NCBI RefSeq assembly: GCF_022760995.1 | Contig: NZ_JAKWJO010000008.1 | Coordinates: forward strand, 144,860 to 208,859 | Origin: Dyella sedimenti | GTDB taxonomy: Bacteria; Pseudomonadota; Gammaproteobacteria; Xanthomonadales; Rhodanobacteraceae | Length of the DNA: 64,000 nt | Direction of reading: 5' to 3' | Part shown: positions 34,566 through 43,362 of the stretch, in pieces | Layout: each line of letters begins with the position of its first letter | Numbering within the stretch: the first letter of the stretch is position 1 | The notes under the pieces: model-generated | Told to the model about the DNA's origin: nothing | Seen by the model: the letters and a program-made list of their open reading frames with translations, nothing else | The model's database searches: none | Position numbers and translations under genes: made by a program

Positions 34566-36845
34566 TCAGGCGGCGACCAGTTGCCGGGCCAGTGCGACCT
34601 CGACCGAATCACCATCCTGGTTCAGGACGTCCAACCCCGATTCGGGCACGTCGCCCGAGGTGGACTGCGAGACCATGATCTTCTTGGCCATCAGTTCGAG
34701 GCAGGTCATCTGCGAGGAGCCGGCGTAGCCGAGGTAGATCACGCGCACGGGGTGCTTCTGCCCGATGCGCCAAGAGCGGCGTGCCGCCTGCTGGAGCGAA
34801 TAAACGTTGTAGCCGGATTGCATGAACACAATCGTGGGAAAGTCCAGCAAGTCCAACCCCGTCTTGACAAGCTCGGGATTGGTGATGAGCACGTCGATGC
34901 CCCGGTCCAACTGCTCGGCGATCCAGTCTTCGCGACGGCTGGCATCCACGCTTGCGCGCAGCACTGCCACCCGAAAACCTTCCTGCTCCAGCAGCACCTT
35001 CAGGCGCGACGTGGTATCGCGCGTGCCGGTATAGACCGTGTAGGCCAGCACCTTGCGGCCCTGTGCCTTCTCCTGTTTGCAGATGTCGATCAGCTCACGC
35101 TCCTTGGGGCTGATCTCGAACTCGTTGAACTGAGCCGGGACGAACGCCAAGGTGTTGCGCGTGCGCGGATGCACCACGGTCTCCGACCGGAAGCAGCAAT
35201 CTGGCCAAGCCAGCAGCACATTGAGCACCACACCCAGCAAGGTCGTATCGCGTCGTGCAAGAGCCTGTTTCAGCTCCGCGGTCAGCCGACCCGCCAGATC
35301 GCGGGAGGCCGCGGCTTGCGCCGTGTCCATCGCGACTTCGCGGAACTCCTCGTCATACGGCGGCAGGACGTTGCCGCCGATGTCCTTGAGCTTGAGGAAG
35401 ATCGTGAACGGCAGGATGCAGCGCAAGACGCCCTTGGGGCCGAAGCCCGGGGCCTTGACCGTGCGCACCGATACCTTGGTGCCCTTGGCCGTCTTGTGCG
35501 CCGTGCCGGTGCTCTCGGAGTAGATGTCCTTCAAGACCCCGTGATCGCGCATGAACGCCATCGCGGCCGAGGTCATGCTGCCGCTCGTGGTCGGGCGGTA
35601 GCCATCTTCGATCATCCGCCCCGGAAGGGCTCGGAACAGCAGGTAGAACAGGTCGTCCCCGTAGCCGCCCATCAGCGTGCCAGTCAGCAGCAAGGTCTTG
35701 CGAGCCTTCGCTGCCAGCACGCCCATGGCCTGGCCTTGGGCACTGCCGCCGTTCTTGTACTCGTGCGCCTCGTCGGCGATGAGCAGGTCGAACGTGCCTT
35801 GCGGCAGGTAGCGTTTGATGAACTCGGACGGCTGGTAGCCGCCTTCGCCAAAGCCGAACTCCATGTTGGCCATCGCACGTTCCATGCGGGTGGCCTGACG
35901 GTCGGAAAACACCAGCTCGCCGTTGCCGTCCATGAGGTTGATGAACTCATGGATGTTGTCGCCGAGCATCGAGGCCAGGAAGCCGTCTCCGAACTTCTGC
36001 ATCAGCTTCTGCGCGGTGACTGCCCCGATGGTCGGGATGCGCTTCAAGGCTTTCAGCACGGCCGAGGACTGGTCGCTGCCGGACAGGCTGCGTGGGCGGA
36101 TCAGCGTCCACAGGGGCGCTGCGCAATGGCTGCACTTCCTGCGGTACTCCTCGGCTTCGAGCGCGACCGGGTTGACCGGCTCGCCGTCGAGGTCGGTGAT
36201 GACCGTGCCGCAGTCCGGGCAGGCCGCCACGTCGCCGTGGCGGGTGAGCCGCTGGGTGAAGACAGGCTTCCAGTGGAAGCCCATTCGCATCCTCACGCGG
36301 CCAAGGACGAAGAACTCCTGACCCGTGGGCTGGACATCCAACTGCTCACGCAGCTTGATGAGCTTGACGAGCGTATCCGGCCCGTTGAGCACCCACACTT
36401 TGGCGCCCGCTACCGTCTCCTGGATCTCGCGCCGCCACTTGTAAACAAGGTGCGGTGGCGAAAGCACCAGGGTGCGGCGGTAGCCTTCGGCGTTGAGCAC
36501 GGCGGCCGTGGCGATGCCGACGGTCGTCTTGCCGCAACCCATTTCGCCATTGACGATCGCGGCGCGTTCGCCACGGTCGATCAGCAACTCGGCGGCGGCG
36601 TGGACGACTTCGGCCTGGGCCTGGAACAGCTTGCGCTTGAGGCTGGCGACGACGAGTTGCCGGTGCGCCTGCGGTTGGCCGGTATAGACCGGCGGATTGG
36701 CGCTGTTGAGGGCGTCGAGCAGTTCGTCGCCGAACTCGCTGACGAAATCCTGAAGGCTCAGGGTCAGAGGGGAAGATTCCGCGTCGAGCAGCTCGCCCTG
36801 TACGGGTGCGGCTTCAGCGGCATTGGTTTCGAGATCGAGGGACAT
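34566..36845 (-). CDS. SNF2/DEAD-type helicase with zinc ribbon
   Basis: 759 residues from ATG 36845. Superfamily 2 motifs: Walker A IVNGEMGCGKTTVGIA near residue 100, DEAH box DLLIADEAHEYKN near 355, motif VI QQAARRSWRIGQKHPVRV near 690. Between motifs I and II is a CPDC...CSHC zinc ribbon. The SNF2-like motif VI and the length suit a DNA translocase that moves proteins off DNA rather than a strand-separating helicase. Such a protein is common in this island of ICEclc-type elements; a role in guarding or remodelling incoming DNA is inference. A hairpin (GGGGCATGCCAC...) precedes its ribosome site. Confidence 0.88.
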   Translation of the reverse strand: MSLDLETNAAEAAPVQGELLDAESSPLTLSLQDFVSEFGDELLDALNSANPPVYTGQPQAHRQLVVASLKRKLFQAQAEVVHAAAELLIDRGERAAIVNGEMGCGKTTVGIATAAVLNAEGYRRTLVLSPPHLVYKWRREIQETVAGAKVWVLNGPDTLVKLIKLREQLDVQPTGQEFFVLGRVRMRMGFHWKPVFTQRLTRHGDVAACPDCGTVITDLDGEPVNPVALEAEEYRRKCSHCAAPLWTLIRPRSLSGSDQSSAVLKALKRIPTIGAVTAQKLMQKFGDGFLASMLGDNIHEFINLMDGNGELVFSDRQATRMERAMANMEFGFGEGGYQPSEFIKRYLPQGTFDLLIADEAHEYKNGGSAQGQAMGVLAAKARKTLLLTGTLMGGYGDDLFYLLFRALPGRMIEDGYRPTTSGSMTSAAMAFMRDHGVLKDIYSESTGTAHKTAKGTKVSVRTVKAPGFGPKGVLRCILPFTIFLKLKDIGGNVLPPYDEEFREVAMDTAQAAASRDLAGRLTAELKQALARRDTTLLGVVLNVLLAWPDCCFRSETVVHPRTRNTLAFVPAQFNEFEISPKERELIDICKQEKAQGRKVLAYTVYTGTRDTTSRLKVLLEQEGFRVAVLRASVDASRREDWIAEQLDRGIDVLITNPELVKTGLDLLDFPTIVFMQSGYNVYSLQQAARRSWRIGQKHPVRVIYLGYAGSSQMTCLELMAKKIMVSQSTSGDVPESGLDVLNQDGDSVEVALARQLVAA

Positions 36846-36980
36846 GGTGATGCTCCAAAGAAAATGGGGCATGCACCACCCCCAGCGGGGCAGTGGCATG
36901 CCCCGTGGTGGGAAGAGAATCGGCGCTTGGCCGAAGGTGATTGAAGGTGCTGGCCTGGGTGGTCAGCGGCTGAACCGTGC

Positions 36981-37286
36981 TCAGTCCTCGGACGGCAGAA
37001 CGATGACGGTGGCGTGGCGCTCCGCGTCGGTAACGATGCGAATGGCCAGCCCCGGATGGATCACGTAGTGCGATGCCAGCGATGCGCCTGATTGAAGCGC
37101 GGTGCTGTTGGCCTGCCATTGCTGGACGTTGACGTCGCCCCAGTCGCCACGGGTGTGGCGCCTGAAGTACGGGATCGGGTCGAGGCGACCCGAGCGGACC
37201 AGGCGGTCAATGCCTTTGCTGAAGATAAGCGCCCCGATGGGGAACGCCAGGTTCTGACAGTAGGTTTCGATGCGATGTGATGCCAT
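36981..37286 (-). CDS. Small ICE protein, paralogue A
   Basis: 101 residues with an AAGGAGG ribosome site. It shares with the next upstream gene (37377-37697) the pattern DPxxYxxRHxRGDWGxxxxxxxQAN, then PxLAxxxxxxxxxxTVIxLP. No named domain was recognised. The two genes look like an ancient tandem duplication. Confidence 0.75.
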   Translation of the reverse strand: MASHRIETYCQNLAFPIGALIFSKGIDRLVRSGRLDPIPYFRRHTRGDWGDVNVQQWQANSTALQSGASLASHYVIHPGLAIRIVTDAERHATVIVLPSED

Positions 37287-37376
37287 GGGCTCCTCCTTGA
37301 TGAGTCATTGAGCCACGACACCCCTGCCGGAGTGAAGTGGCTCCGTCAGGAGAATGAGGATGACGATGTGGGGACG

Positions 37377-37697
37377 TCAGATCAGGTCCCGCTCTTCGGG
37401 AAGCTGGATCACCGTGGTCTGGTGGTCCTCGCTGGTCTTGACGATCAGCGCCAGGTCCGGCGTGATCCTGAACTGCGAGATCATCAGGTTGTCCTGTTGG
37501 ATCGCCACGTCGTTGGCTTGGCGTGTGGCCTCATCGATCTCGCCCCAGTCCCCGCGCACATGGCGCTGGACATAGGCTAAGGGGTCGATCAGGCCTTTTC
37601 GGGCCAGCCAATGCACCTTCTCGCTCAACTTCAACGTACTCGGTGCGAACAACGGTTGCTTGTGCGGCGCTGGCCGCTTGAACGGATTGGGGAACAT
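37377..37697 (-). CDS. Small ICE protein, paralogue B
   Basis: 106 residues from ATG 37697 (MFPNPFKRPAPHK). It carries the same RHVRGDWGEIDEATRQAN core and TTVIQLPEE end as its neighbour at 36981. The N-terminus is basic and Pro-rich instead of the Cys-containing start of paralogue A. The function is unknown. A hairpin CTGACGGAG/CTCCGGCAG near 37329-37355 separates the two genes. Confidence 0.75.
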   Translation of the reverse strand: MFPNPFKRPAPHKQPLFAPSTLKLSEKVHWLARKGLIDPLAYVQRHVRGDWGEIDEATRQANDVAIQQDNLMISQFRITPDLALIVKTSEDHQTTVIQLPEERDLI

Positions 37698-37747
37698 GGT
37701 GTTTCTCCTTCGATGTGGTACAGCAGGACGGCAGCGCGTCCGGTGGA

Positions 37748-38857
37748 TCAGCGGATGGTCAACACTTCGCCCCGTGTCGCGGAGCCAGGCGTCATGTCCC
37801 ACGCGCGGATGACGGGCACAAACTTGTCGGTGAGGATGCGGGTCTCGGCGATGGAGCCGTCTTCGCGTTCGGTGAATTCCCGCTGGAGCGTCTTGTCCTT
37901 GTGGGTGTCACCTTTGACGACGAGCACGCGCCCCGTCTGGGAGCGCACAACGCCGGAGATCGCGCCCGCGGCCAAGGCCAGGGCGAGATGCCAGTGGGAC
38001 AAGGCTCGCGCCGGTGGACGCAGCGACTGCTGCGCGGCCCCCAAGTGCGTGTCCAGCGACGGCCAGAGGCCCTGCAGCCTGCCAACCTCGTCGGCGAACT
38101 GTTCGGGCTCCATCGTCACGCGGAAGAAATGCTCCGGCTCGGCCGGACTGGCGGGGACGATGTATGGCAGGAACGGCCACTCGCTCGGAAGTTCCTCGGC
38201 TTCGACTTCGCCAAGCCCAACCTGCAGCAGCAGGTTGCGCACGGCCTTGACGCCATCGGGGGCCTGCTCGCGCTGGCGCACCCTTCGGCCAAAGATCACC
38301 ACCTGCTTGAACTGCGTTTCCACCGCTCGGTAGATCCGCAGATCGATGTAGTGGCGTGTCAGCCAACCAACCAGCTCCGCGTCGAGCACGTAGCCGGGGA
38401 CGATGAAGATCAGCATGCCGCCGTACTGCAGCAGCGACAGCGAACGCTGATAGAACAGCTTTTCGAGGCGGGCACGGCCCTGGCCTTGGTAACCGATGTT
38501 GCCGTTGACATCCTTGGACAGGTCGCCATATGGCGGGTTGAGCCAGAGCAGCCCGAAGGACTGCTTGGAGACCATCGTGTCCATCAGGTCCGCGTGCAGG
38601 CAGTGATCGACCAGGCTGCGGGCATGGCGTGCCCGCTCCGCGTCGAACTCGACGGCGAACGCCTTGGCCTGCCCGCGCCCGAGGGCATGGGCGGCTTCGG
38701 CGATCGCCACGCCTTCGCCGGCGCAGGGATCGAGGATGCACATCGGTCCGTCGCTGGGCATCAGTGCGTTGAGGGCTCTTTCGAGCGTGGGTTCGTCGGT
38801 CGGGTAGTAACCGTTCTTGGCGAAATTGCGGGCGAGCCGCGGGAACATGAGGGCCAT
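37748..38857 (-). CDS. DUF6094 methyltransferase-like protein
   Basis: 369 residues. SAM-binding motif I CILDPCAGEGVAIAEAA near residue 43 and the catalytic NPPY motif in LLWLNPPYGDLSKD near residue 105, as in N6-adenine DNA methylases. No separate target-recognition domain can be made out. Such a protein could modify the ICE DNA against restriction. A GGAGGCACG/CGTGCTTCC leader hairpin lies at 38884-38911. Confidence 0.82.
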   Translation of the reverse strand: MALMFPRLARNFAKNGYYPTDEPTLERALNALMPSDGPMCILDPCAGEGVAIAEAAHALGRGQAKAFAVEFDAERARHARSLVDHCLHADLMDTMVSKQSFGLLWLNPPYGDLSKDVNGNIGYQGQGRARLEKLFYQRSLSLLQYGGMLIFIVPGYVLDAELVGWLTRHYIDLRIYRAVETQFKQVVIFGRRVRQREQAPDGVKAVRNLLLQVGLGEVEAEELPSEWPFLPYIVPASPAEPEHFFRVTMEPEQFADEVGRLQGLWPSLDTHLGAAQQSLRPPARALSHWHLALALAAGAISGVVRSQTGRVLVVKGDTHKDKTLQREFTEREDGSIAETRILTDKFVPVIRAWDMTPGSATRGEVLTIR

Positions 38858-38920
38858 GGAAGTCTCCTGGTTGGCGGGGGATGAAAGACGGAAGCACGCC
38901 GAGACGTGCCTCCGAGGGGG

Positions 38921-39568
38921 TCAAGCCGCTACCGCTTCCGGCGTCCAAATCTTGGTCGGATAGGGATAGGCGGTGAGCGCGTCACTGCGGATCAGGGAGC
39001 CCAGCGCCAGGGTCAGCGCCGGCACGTCGATGGCGAGCCGATGGCCTTCCAGCGGCCCGAGGGCGAACGGAAGGCGGGCCAGCATCTCGCGGCTTTGCAG
39101 CAGTTCCAGCACGGTCTCGCGCCAGTGGTCGAGCAGCGGCAACGGGCAGGTGTCCCGCACCAGCATCCACAGGCGGTCAAGCCGGTGGGCGCTGTCGCGC
39201 GGCAGCAATGCCAATGCGCTGGCGTTGGCCTTGTCGGGCTTGACGCAGCGCCGGTCGAACAGCCACACGTTGGACAGCGAACCGAACAGCGTTCGCCGAT
39301 AGGCGCGCGTGATGCGCTTTTCCAGCCGATCGACGTTGCCGATGAACACCGGGACGCTGCCGCCCTGGTCGGTGATGACGTGAAACTGGTCCAGTCCCTG
39401 CTCGTCGCGCCCGAGGGTCAGGCGAGCGAGGAACTGCTGGACGGCGGTGTCGCGTGCCCAGATGGACAGGAAGATCAGGTTGCCCTGGTCATCGCCGACG
39501 CAGGCGTCGGCCATCACGTCCGGGCATTCGTCGATGCGGTACAGCGTGGAAGAAGTGTTTGCGGGCAT
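38921..39568 (-). CDS. ICE hypothetical protein (215 residues)
   Basis: No domain recognised. Notable segments are LIFLSIWARDTAVQQFLARL near residue 30, HVITDQGGSVPVFIGN near 60 and RRTLFGSLSNVWLFDRRC near 90. Regular gene structure and codon use like its neighbours. It lies between the DUF6094 gene and an acidic 86-residue protein; a near-perfect CTGGGGCAG/CTGCCCCAG hairpin sits 45 bp before its start. Confidence 0.7.
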   Translation of the reverse strand: MPANTSSTLYRIDECPDVMADACVGDDQGNLIFLSIWARDTAVQQFLARLTLGRDEQGLDQFHVITDQGGSVPVFIGNVDRLEKRITRAYRRTLFGSLSNVWLFDRRCVKPDKANASALALLPRDSAHRLDRLWMLVRDTCPLPLLDHWRETVLELLQSREMLARLPFALGPLEGHRLAIDVPALTLALGSLIRSDALTAYPYPTKIWTPEAVAA

Positions 39569-39644
39569 GGTGGTGTCCTCGGATGAACGGGAACAGCACC
39601 GCCCGCTGGGGCAGGTACTGCCCCAGGGGGTGGAAGAAAATCGC

Positions 39645-39905
39645 TCAGTCCGGCTCGAACTGCCGGGTGTGCGGGTTGAAGTGAAGCGCCTCGTCCACCG
39701 CGGTGATCGGCGTGAAGCCGTCCAGGTAGATGTTGTTGAGGTACTGGTCGCGGTAGGTCAGAGCCTGCCGTGCCTGTTCCTCGGTGAGGCCGTTGCTGAT
39801 GAAGTACTCCTGCATTTCCTCGTCGGAAGACACTTCGTCGTTGGACAAACTTCCTTCAACGACTGCCAGCAGCGAGGGTGAGAGCGCAGCCAGGATCGGG
39901 TCCAT
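39645..39905 (-). CDS. Very acidic small ICE protein (86 residues)
   Basis: By hand count 16 Asp/Glu against 3 Arg and no Lys in 86 residues, which is the charge pattern of DNA-mimic proteins. Contains NDEVSSDEEMQEYFISNGLT and LTEEQARQALTYRDQYLNN, a helix-rich UBA-like look. The function is unknown. A TCAGGAGGAACCGAC ribosome region precedes the ATG. Confidence 0.7.
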   Translation of the reverse strand: MDPILAALSPSLLAVVEGSLSNDEVSSDEEMQEYFISNGLTEEQARQALTYRDQYLNNIYLDGFTPITAVDEALHFNPHTRQFEPD

Positions 39906-39921
39906 GTCGGTTCCTCCTGAC

Positions 39922-40329
39922 TCAGGCCATCAGCGTCGCGGCGGGAGCCGTGACAGCCGTGGGTGTGCGCCGCCGTGCGTGGTAGGCGCGAACGCCTGCA
40001 CGCCAGTCGGCGGACTGCTCCGGTGCGAGGTCCAGATAGGACAGCGGGCACGAGTAGTAGTACGGGTGCATGGACTCTTCCAGCGGTTTGTAGCCCCACT
40101 GGTTGCCGCTGCGTTCCAGCAGATCGCAGCGGATGTAGCGCAGGGACTGGCCCGGCGCGAGATCACGATGCACACCCTCGACCTTGGCGGTCATTTCGAC
40201 CACGGACCACAGCACGTTACCGCGCAGTGCGTGAGCGATGACCTTCGCGCTGACGCGCTCGGTCTCCTGCGGGGCGATCAGTTCCGCGATCAGTTCAGAC
40301 CGCGATTGATGAGAGAAATACCAGCCCAT
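39922..40329 (-). CDS. ICE hypothetical protein (135 residues)
   Basis: Start at ATG 40329 (MGWYFSHQSRSELIAELI), a conserved N-terminus of a small ICE/plasmid family. Further motifs: VIAHALRGNVLWSVVEM and the Cys-containing RYIRCDLLERSGNQWGYKPL. The function is unknown. The leader carries CCCGTCGGGG/CCCCCTGCGGG followed by AGGCCTCC, like the leader of the gene upstream. Confidence 0.72.
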   Translation of the reverse strand: MGWYFSHQSRSELIAELIAPQETERVSAKVIAHALRGNVLWSVVEMTAKVEGVHRDLAPGQSLRYIRCDLLERSGNQWGYKPLEESMHPYYYSCPLSYLDLAPEQSADWRAGVRAYHARRRTPTAVTAPAATLMA

Positions 40330-40430
40330 GAGAGGCCTCCTGGAAAAAGTAGAGTCGGAGGCCTCCCGCAGGGGGAGAACCCCGACGGGTGGTGAAAATC
40401 CGATCAAGCGGCGATGACGTGTGCCGGACT

Positions 40431-40757
40431 TCAGTAGTCCGAATCGCAACCGGCCGGGCAATAACCCAGTTCGATTCCGTGCGAGCAATAGCCGTGTTCA
40501 GCGTTCCAGTCCTGGGCTTCCTGCCTTTCGGCCGGTGTCGCGTAGTCCCATTCCTGTGCGATCTGCAGCGCTTGTGCGCGTTGGTCTTCGGGCAATCGAG
40601 CAACTTGCTCGTCGATCGCCGAACTGAAGCGTTCGACGTAGTAGTCGTGAGACAGTCCGCACCCCTTGGTGGCTTGTGCGGCTTCCGTCTCGCAGAGAGC
40701 CCGCCAAGCGGGTTCATCCAGAGCGGAGCGAGGGGAATCGCAAGCGATGGTGGACAT
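40431..40757 (-). CDS. Cys-rich small ICE protein (108 residues)
   Basis: The C-terminal 20 residues hold three Cys and a His (YCSHGIELGYCPAGCDSDY), suggesting a small metal site. The rest is helical and acidic (RLPEDQRAQALQIAQEWDYA). No named family. The leader shows the same CCCGCCGGGG/CCCC hairpin plus GAGGCCTCGG as the neighbouring gene at 39922. Confidence 0.72.
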   Translation of the reverse strand: MSTIACDSPRSALDEPAWRALCETEAAQATKGCGLSHDYYVERFSSAIDEQVARLPEDQRAQALQIAQEWDYATPAERQEAQDWNAEHGYCSHGIELGYCPAGCDSDY

Positions 40758-40851
40758 GATGGAGACCTCCAAAAAGGAGCCGAGGCCTCCCCCGCATGGG
40801 GAAGGAACCCCGGCGGGTGGATGAAGGACACCGCGGATGCGGCGCCCATGG

Positions 40852-41544
40852 TCACGCAGGTTGCAGTTCGGCCTGGCGGCTCCACTCCTGCGTCTTGAAG
40901 TCCAGCGCGTAGCCCAGTTCGCCCAGGCGGGCGATCTGCGCGCGCAGGGCGCGGCGGTCGATGGTCGAATCCAGCTTCACGGACTCGCCCAGCGGCCACA
41001 ACAGGCCGAACAGTGCGGCGTCGCCATCCTCGGTGCTGCCGGGGGCAGCAGCCGTAGCAGGCGGCGGCGCGTCCACGCCGAAGGGCGTCGTATCGATCAG
41101 CGGGTCCGCGGAGGCCTGCACGGGTGCAGATTTGGCGGACCTGGATGCCTTGGCGGCCTTGACCGGCGTTGTCGCAGACGGCGGCCCTTGCTCTTCATCG
41201 AGCGGATCGACTTCCTGCGGGGCGAAGCTATGTGCTTCGGCCTTGCTCAGCTTGTCGATGCCGAAAAGTGTCATGCCGTCCAGGTTGGCGCGCATCTCGA
41301 AACGCATGCTGCCGTCGCTGATCGGATAGCCTTTGAGGAAGATGTAGCGGAGCACGAATTCCCCTTGGTACTTGCCCTCGGGGTACTGCTCCAGTTCGGC
41401 ATCTTTTATCGTGAACTTGCCGAGTTGGCATTCGAGCTTGCCAACGTTGAACTTTCCGTTGCGGCCGTGAATGGTGCGCAGCGCGAGCTGGCCCGGGACG
41501 ATGATGGGCGTGGCCGATTTCTCGGGTGCCGATGTGACTGCCAT
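40852..41544 (-). CDS. DUF3275 family ICE protein
   Basis: 230 residues from ATG 41544. The N-terminal half (IHGRNGKFNVGKLECQLGKF and EGKYQGEFVLRYIFLKGYPI) matches the DUF3275 pattern of ICEclc-type elements. A low-complexity Ala/Ser/Pro linker and a C-terminal helical piece follow (RALRAQIARLGELGYALDF). The function is unknown; the N-terminal region looks like an OB-type beta barrel. Confidence 0.78.
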   Translation of the reverse strand: MAVTSAPEKSATPIIVPGQLALRTIHGRNGKFNVGKLECQLGKFTIKDAELEQYPEGKYQGEFVLRYIFLKGYPISDGSMRFEMRANLDGMTLFGIDKLSKAEAHSFAPQEVDPLDEEQGPPSATTPVKAAKASRSAKSAPVQASADPLIDTTPFGVDAPPPATAAAPGSTEDGDAALFGLLWPLGESVKLDSTIDRRALRAQIARLGELGYALDFKTQEWSRQAELQPA

Positions 41545-41567
41545 GATGCTTCTCCTTGAGAAATAGG

Positions 41568-41593
41568 AAAAAGGCAAGGCCCCGTGAGGGGCC
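41568..41593 (-). terminator. Hairpin with T-run after the STY4534 gene
   Basis: Minus-strand GGCCCC-tcac-GGGGCC followed by ttgccTTTTT, 9 bp behind the stop at 41602 and 24 bp before the DUF3275 start. It may end the STY4534 transcript or act as an attenuator for DUF3275. Confidence 0.7.
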
Positions 41594-41601
41594 ATGCCGG
41601 A

Positions 41602-42519
41602 TCAGAACGAAGCAGCCAATGCCGGCTCCTGCTCCTCGACTTCACCTGCGGGCTCGCGCTCGGCGGCCGCGGCAGGCTGCTCGGCAGCGGTGTCGGCAGC
41701 GTCCTCGGCTTCGGGCGCGGATGCGTCCTGGGCCTGCGGTGCCTCGGCTTGCGCCTGGCTCGTGGGATAGACCTGGGTGCCATCGATCTTGATCAGACCG
41801 ATGTGGACCAGCGTCGATTCCAGACTCGCGGCCGGTTCCCCGGCGTGCTCGCCCTTGGTGCGGATGTACGGATCGATCTTCATGTCGTTCAGACGGAAGG
41901 CGACCAGCACTTTGCGATCCGCTTCGATGGCCTGCACGCACCGGCGAACCAGGTGCTCGGCTTCAGGGGTGGCGACGATCGTGTCGAAATACCGATACTC
42001 CGGTTCATCGACAGGGCCGGTCAGCGCTGCGATGCAGCACGACAGGAAGGGATCACCGTCTTTGGGAGTGACGTCCTTCGGGCGGCTGAGGTAGCCGATG
42101 CCGCGGGTGATCAGCTCGTGCTGCTTGATCGAGGCCAGTTCGGCCCGGTCAATCAGTTCGGTCTTGAGCAGCCGGGCCTTGAGAGACCCGCCTACTTCGC
42201 CCTTGCGTTCACCCTTGTCGCGGATGAAGGGATCGGCGCGCAGATCGCCAGTGCGGAAGCGCACCAGTGGGCGCTGCTTGGGATCGTCAACGCCGATGTA
42301 GCGCTGGACGAGCTTCTTGGCCTCGGCACCCGAGACTTTGACGTCGAAGTAGCGGTAGCTGGGGTCCCTGGCAGGGCCGACCAGCGCGGCGATGGTGCAT
42401 GCCAGGAAAGGCTGCGCTCGGCGGCCGCCCCTGACGGGCACTTCACGGACACGCTGGATGTAGCCGATGCCCGAAGTGTGGAGGTCGAAATACGATTTCT
42501 CGTTTGAAGTGGTGTTCAT
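41602..42519 (-). CDS. STY4534 family ICE protein (DUF3577), internally duplicated
   Basis: 305 residues from ATG 42519. Two ~110-residue repeats: residues ~15-120 (GIGYIQRVREVPVRGG, FLACTIAALVGPARDPSYRY) and ~130-245 (GIGYLSRPKDVT, FLSCCIAALTGPVDEPEYRY), each ending in DPxIRxKGE. An acidic Ala/Glu tail follows. Members are annotated as ICE replication-type proteins; the repeat resembles an OB-fold SSB-like module, which is inference. It has its own terminator, radC-type leader RNA and promoter box, so it is a single-gene unit. Confidence 0.83.
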   Translation of the reverse strand: MNTTSNEKSYFDLHTSGIGYIQRVREVPVRGGRRAQPFLACTIAALVGPARDPSYRYFDVKVSGAEAKKLVQRYIGVDDPKQRPLVRFRTGDLRADPFIRDKGERKGEVGGSLKARLLKTELIDRAELASIKQHELITRGIGYLSRPKDVTPKDGDPFLSCCIAALTGPVDEPEYRYFDTIVATPEAEHLVRRCVQAIEADRKVLVAFRLNDMKIDPYIRTKGEHAGEPAASLESTLVHIGLIKIDGTQVYPTSQAQAEAPQAQDASAPEAEDAADTAAEQPAAAAEREPAGEVEEQEPALAASF

Positions 42520-42745
42520 GGTGAATCTCCATAGGGATGAAGCGGAGACACACCAGCCCACGCATGCGGGGAGAGGTGCGTAACCCCGCGGTGGGTTGAT
42601 AAGGCGAAAGCATCCGCCACCAGAGACTGGTGGCCGCTCGCGAATGGATGCGGTGCGAGCTGGCTCGGTCACGCAGTCGAAACTGCGCCGCAACCTCGAA
42701 GACCGATGGTTGCCTGGCATGTCGCTGACGACGTCAGCAGGCATG
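42520..42745 (-). ncRNA. radC-type leader RNA, copy 2
   Basis: Leader of the STY4534 gene. Stem 1 GCTGAC/GTCAGC (42724-42738), CATG word, stem 2 GCAACC/GGTTGC (42690-42713), stem 3 CGCAG/CTGCG, stem 4 GCTCGC/GCGAGC with GCAT in the loop, and a CCCAC..GGGG/CCCC..GTGGG hairpin before the ribosome site. All four stems differ from copy 1 by paired changes. Confidence 0.78.
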
Positions 42746-42778
42746 GGGGCAGAATGGCCGGGCCTCGCGCGTGCGACA

Positions 42779-42815
42779 GCAATCAATCGGCATCCGGGCG
42801 CTTCCCATTTTTTCC
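42779..42815 (-). promoter_or_regulatory. Bipartite core-promoter box, STY4534 unit
   Basis: Minus-strand ATTGATTGC (42779-42787) preceded by GGAAAAAATGGGAAGCGC (42798-42815). It lies 36 nt before the leader RNA core and directly after the terminator at 42835-42861. Confidence 0.6.
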
Positions 42816-42834
42816 AGGCTGCCCAGTTCCGCCC

Positions 42835-42861
42835 AAAAAGAAGCCCCCAAAATGGGGGCTT
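42835..42861 (-). terminator. Intrinsic terminator of the DUF3085 gene
   Basis: Stem AAGCCCCCA/TGGGGGCTT (42841-42861) followed on the minus strand by CTTTTTGGG. It lies 25 bp behind the stop at 42886. Confidence 0.85.
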
Positions 42862-42885
42862 CAAAGGGTATGCGGACATTTTTGA

Positions 42886-43239
42886 CTACGCCGATTCCAC
42901 CGCCGCCAGTGACAGATGCGTAGCGGTGGCGGACAGCTCCAGATCATCTGAGCTTTGCAGAATGCGAGTGAAAACGCTGTCTTTCGGGTCGAAGAACTCG
43001 CCGAAGTCGTCGCCTCCAAGTTCGGCGCGTGCCAGTTCCCACCAGTCAGCGAACGGGTCGGTATCCGGGTTGCAGCCGACGGCATAGGCCAGCAGCTTCA
43101 CGCGGCCATCGGGGCGGCGCTCTCCGCGCTCGGCGAGGAAGTACACGCCCTGGTCCTTGGCCAGGGCGACGCGGCATTGGTTGGCGATGGCCTCGGCAAG
43201 CACTGGGCGCAGGTCGGAGCCTCTGAATCGCAGTGACAT
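42886..43239 (-). CDS. DUF3085 family ICE protein
   Basis: 117 residues with the family start MSLRFRGSDLRPVLAEAIAN, then YAVGCNPDTDPFADWWELAR and GGDDFGEFF. The family is small, acidic and of unknown function; it is common beside anti-restriction genes of ICEs and plasmids. It begins 24 bp behind a hairpin with T-run (43264-43298) and ends at its own terminator. Confidence 0.82.
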   Translation of the reverse strand: MSLRFRGSDLRPVLAEAIANQCRVALAKDQGVYFLAERGERRPDGRVKLLAYAVGCNPDTDPFADWWELARAELGGDDFGEFFDPKDSVFTRILQSSDDLELSATATHLSLAAVESA

Positions 43240-43263
43240 GGTTGAAATCTCCTGTATGGATGA

Positions 43264-43298
43264 AGAAAAAGCCCTCCACCCAAACGGATGGAAGGCTT
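43264..43298 (-). terminator. Hairpin with T-run between the 270-residue gene and DUF3085
   Basis: Minus-strand AGCCTTCCATCC/GGTGGAGGGCT (two mismatches) followed by TTTTTC. It could end the upstream transcript or regulate DUF3085, whose ATG is 25 bp away. Confidence 0.65.
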
Positions 43299-43362
43299 GT
43301 GGGGCAGTCGCCGGTAGGCTATGGACTGGTCAGTCGTGCCGCTGGGCTTCCTGTCTGGCATG

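Noticed and set aside
34500..36944. Open plus-strand frame of 814 codons
   Set aside because: It is the shadow of the SNF2-type helicase on the other strand, which carries all helicase motifs.
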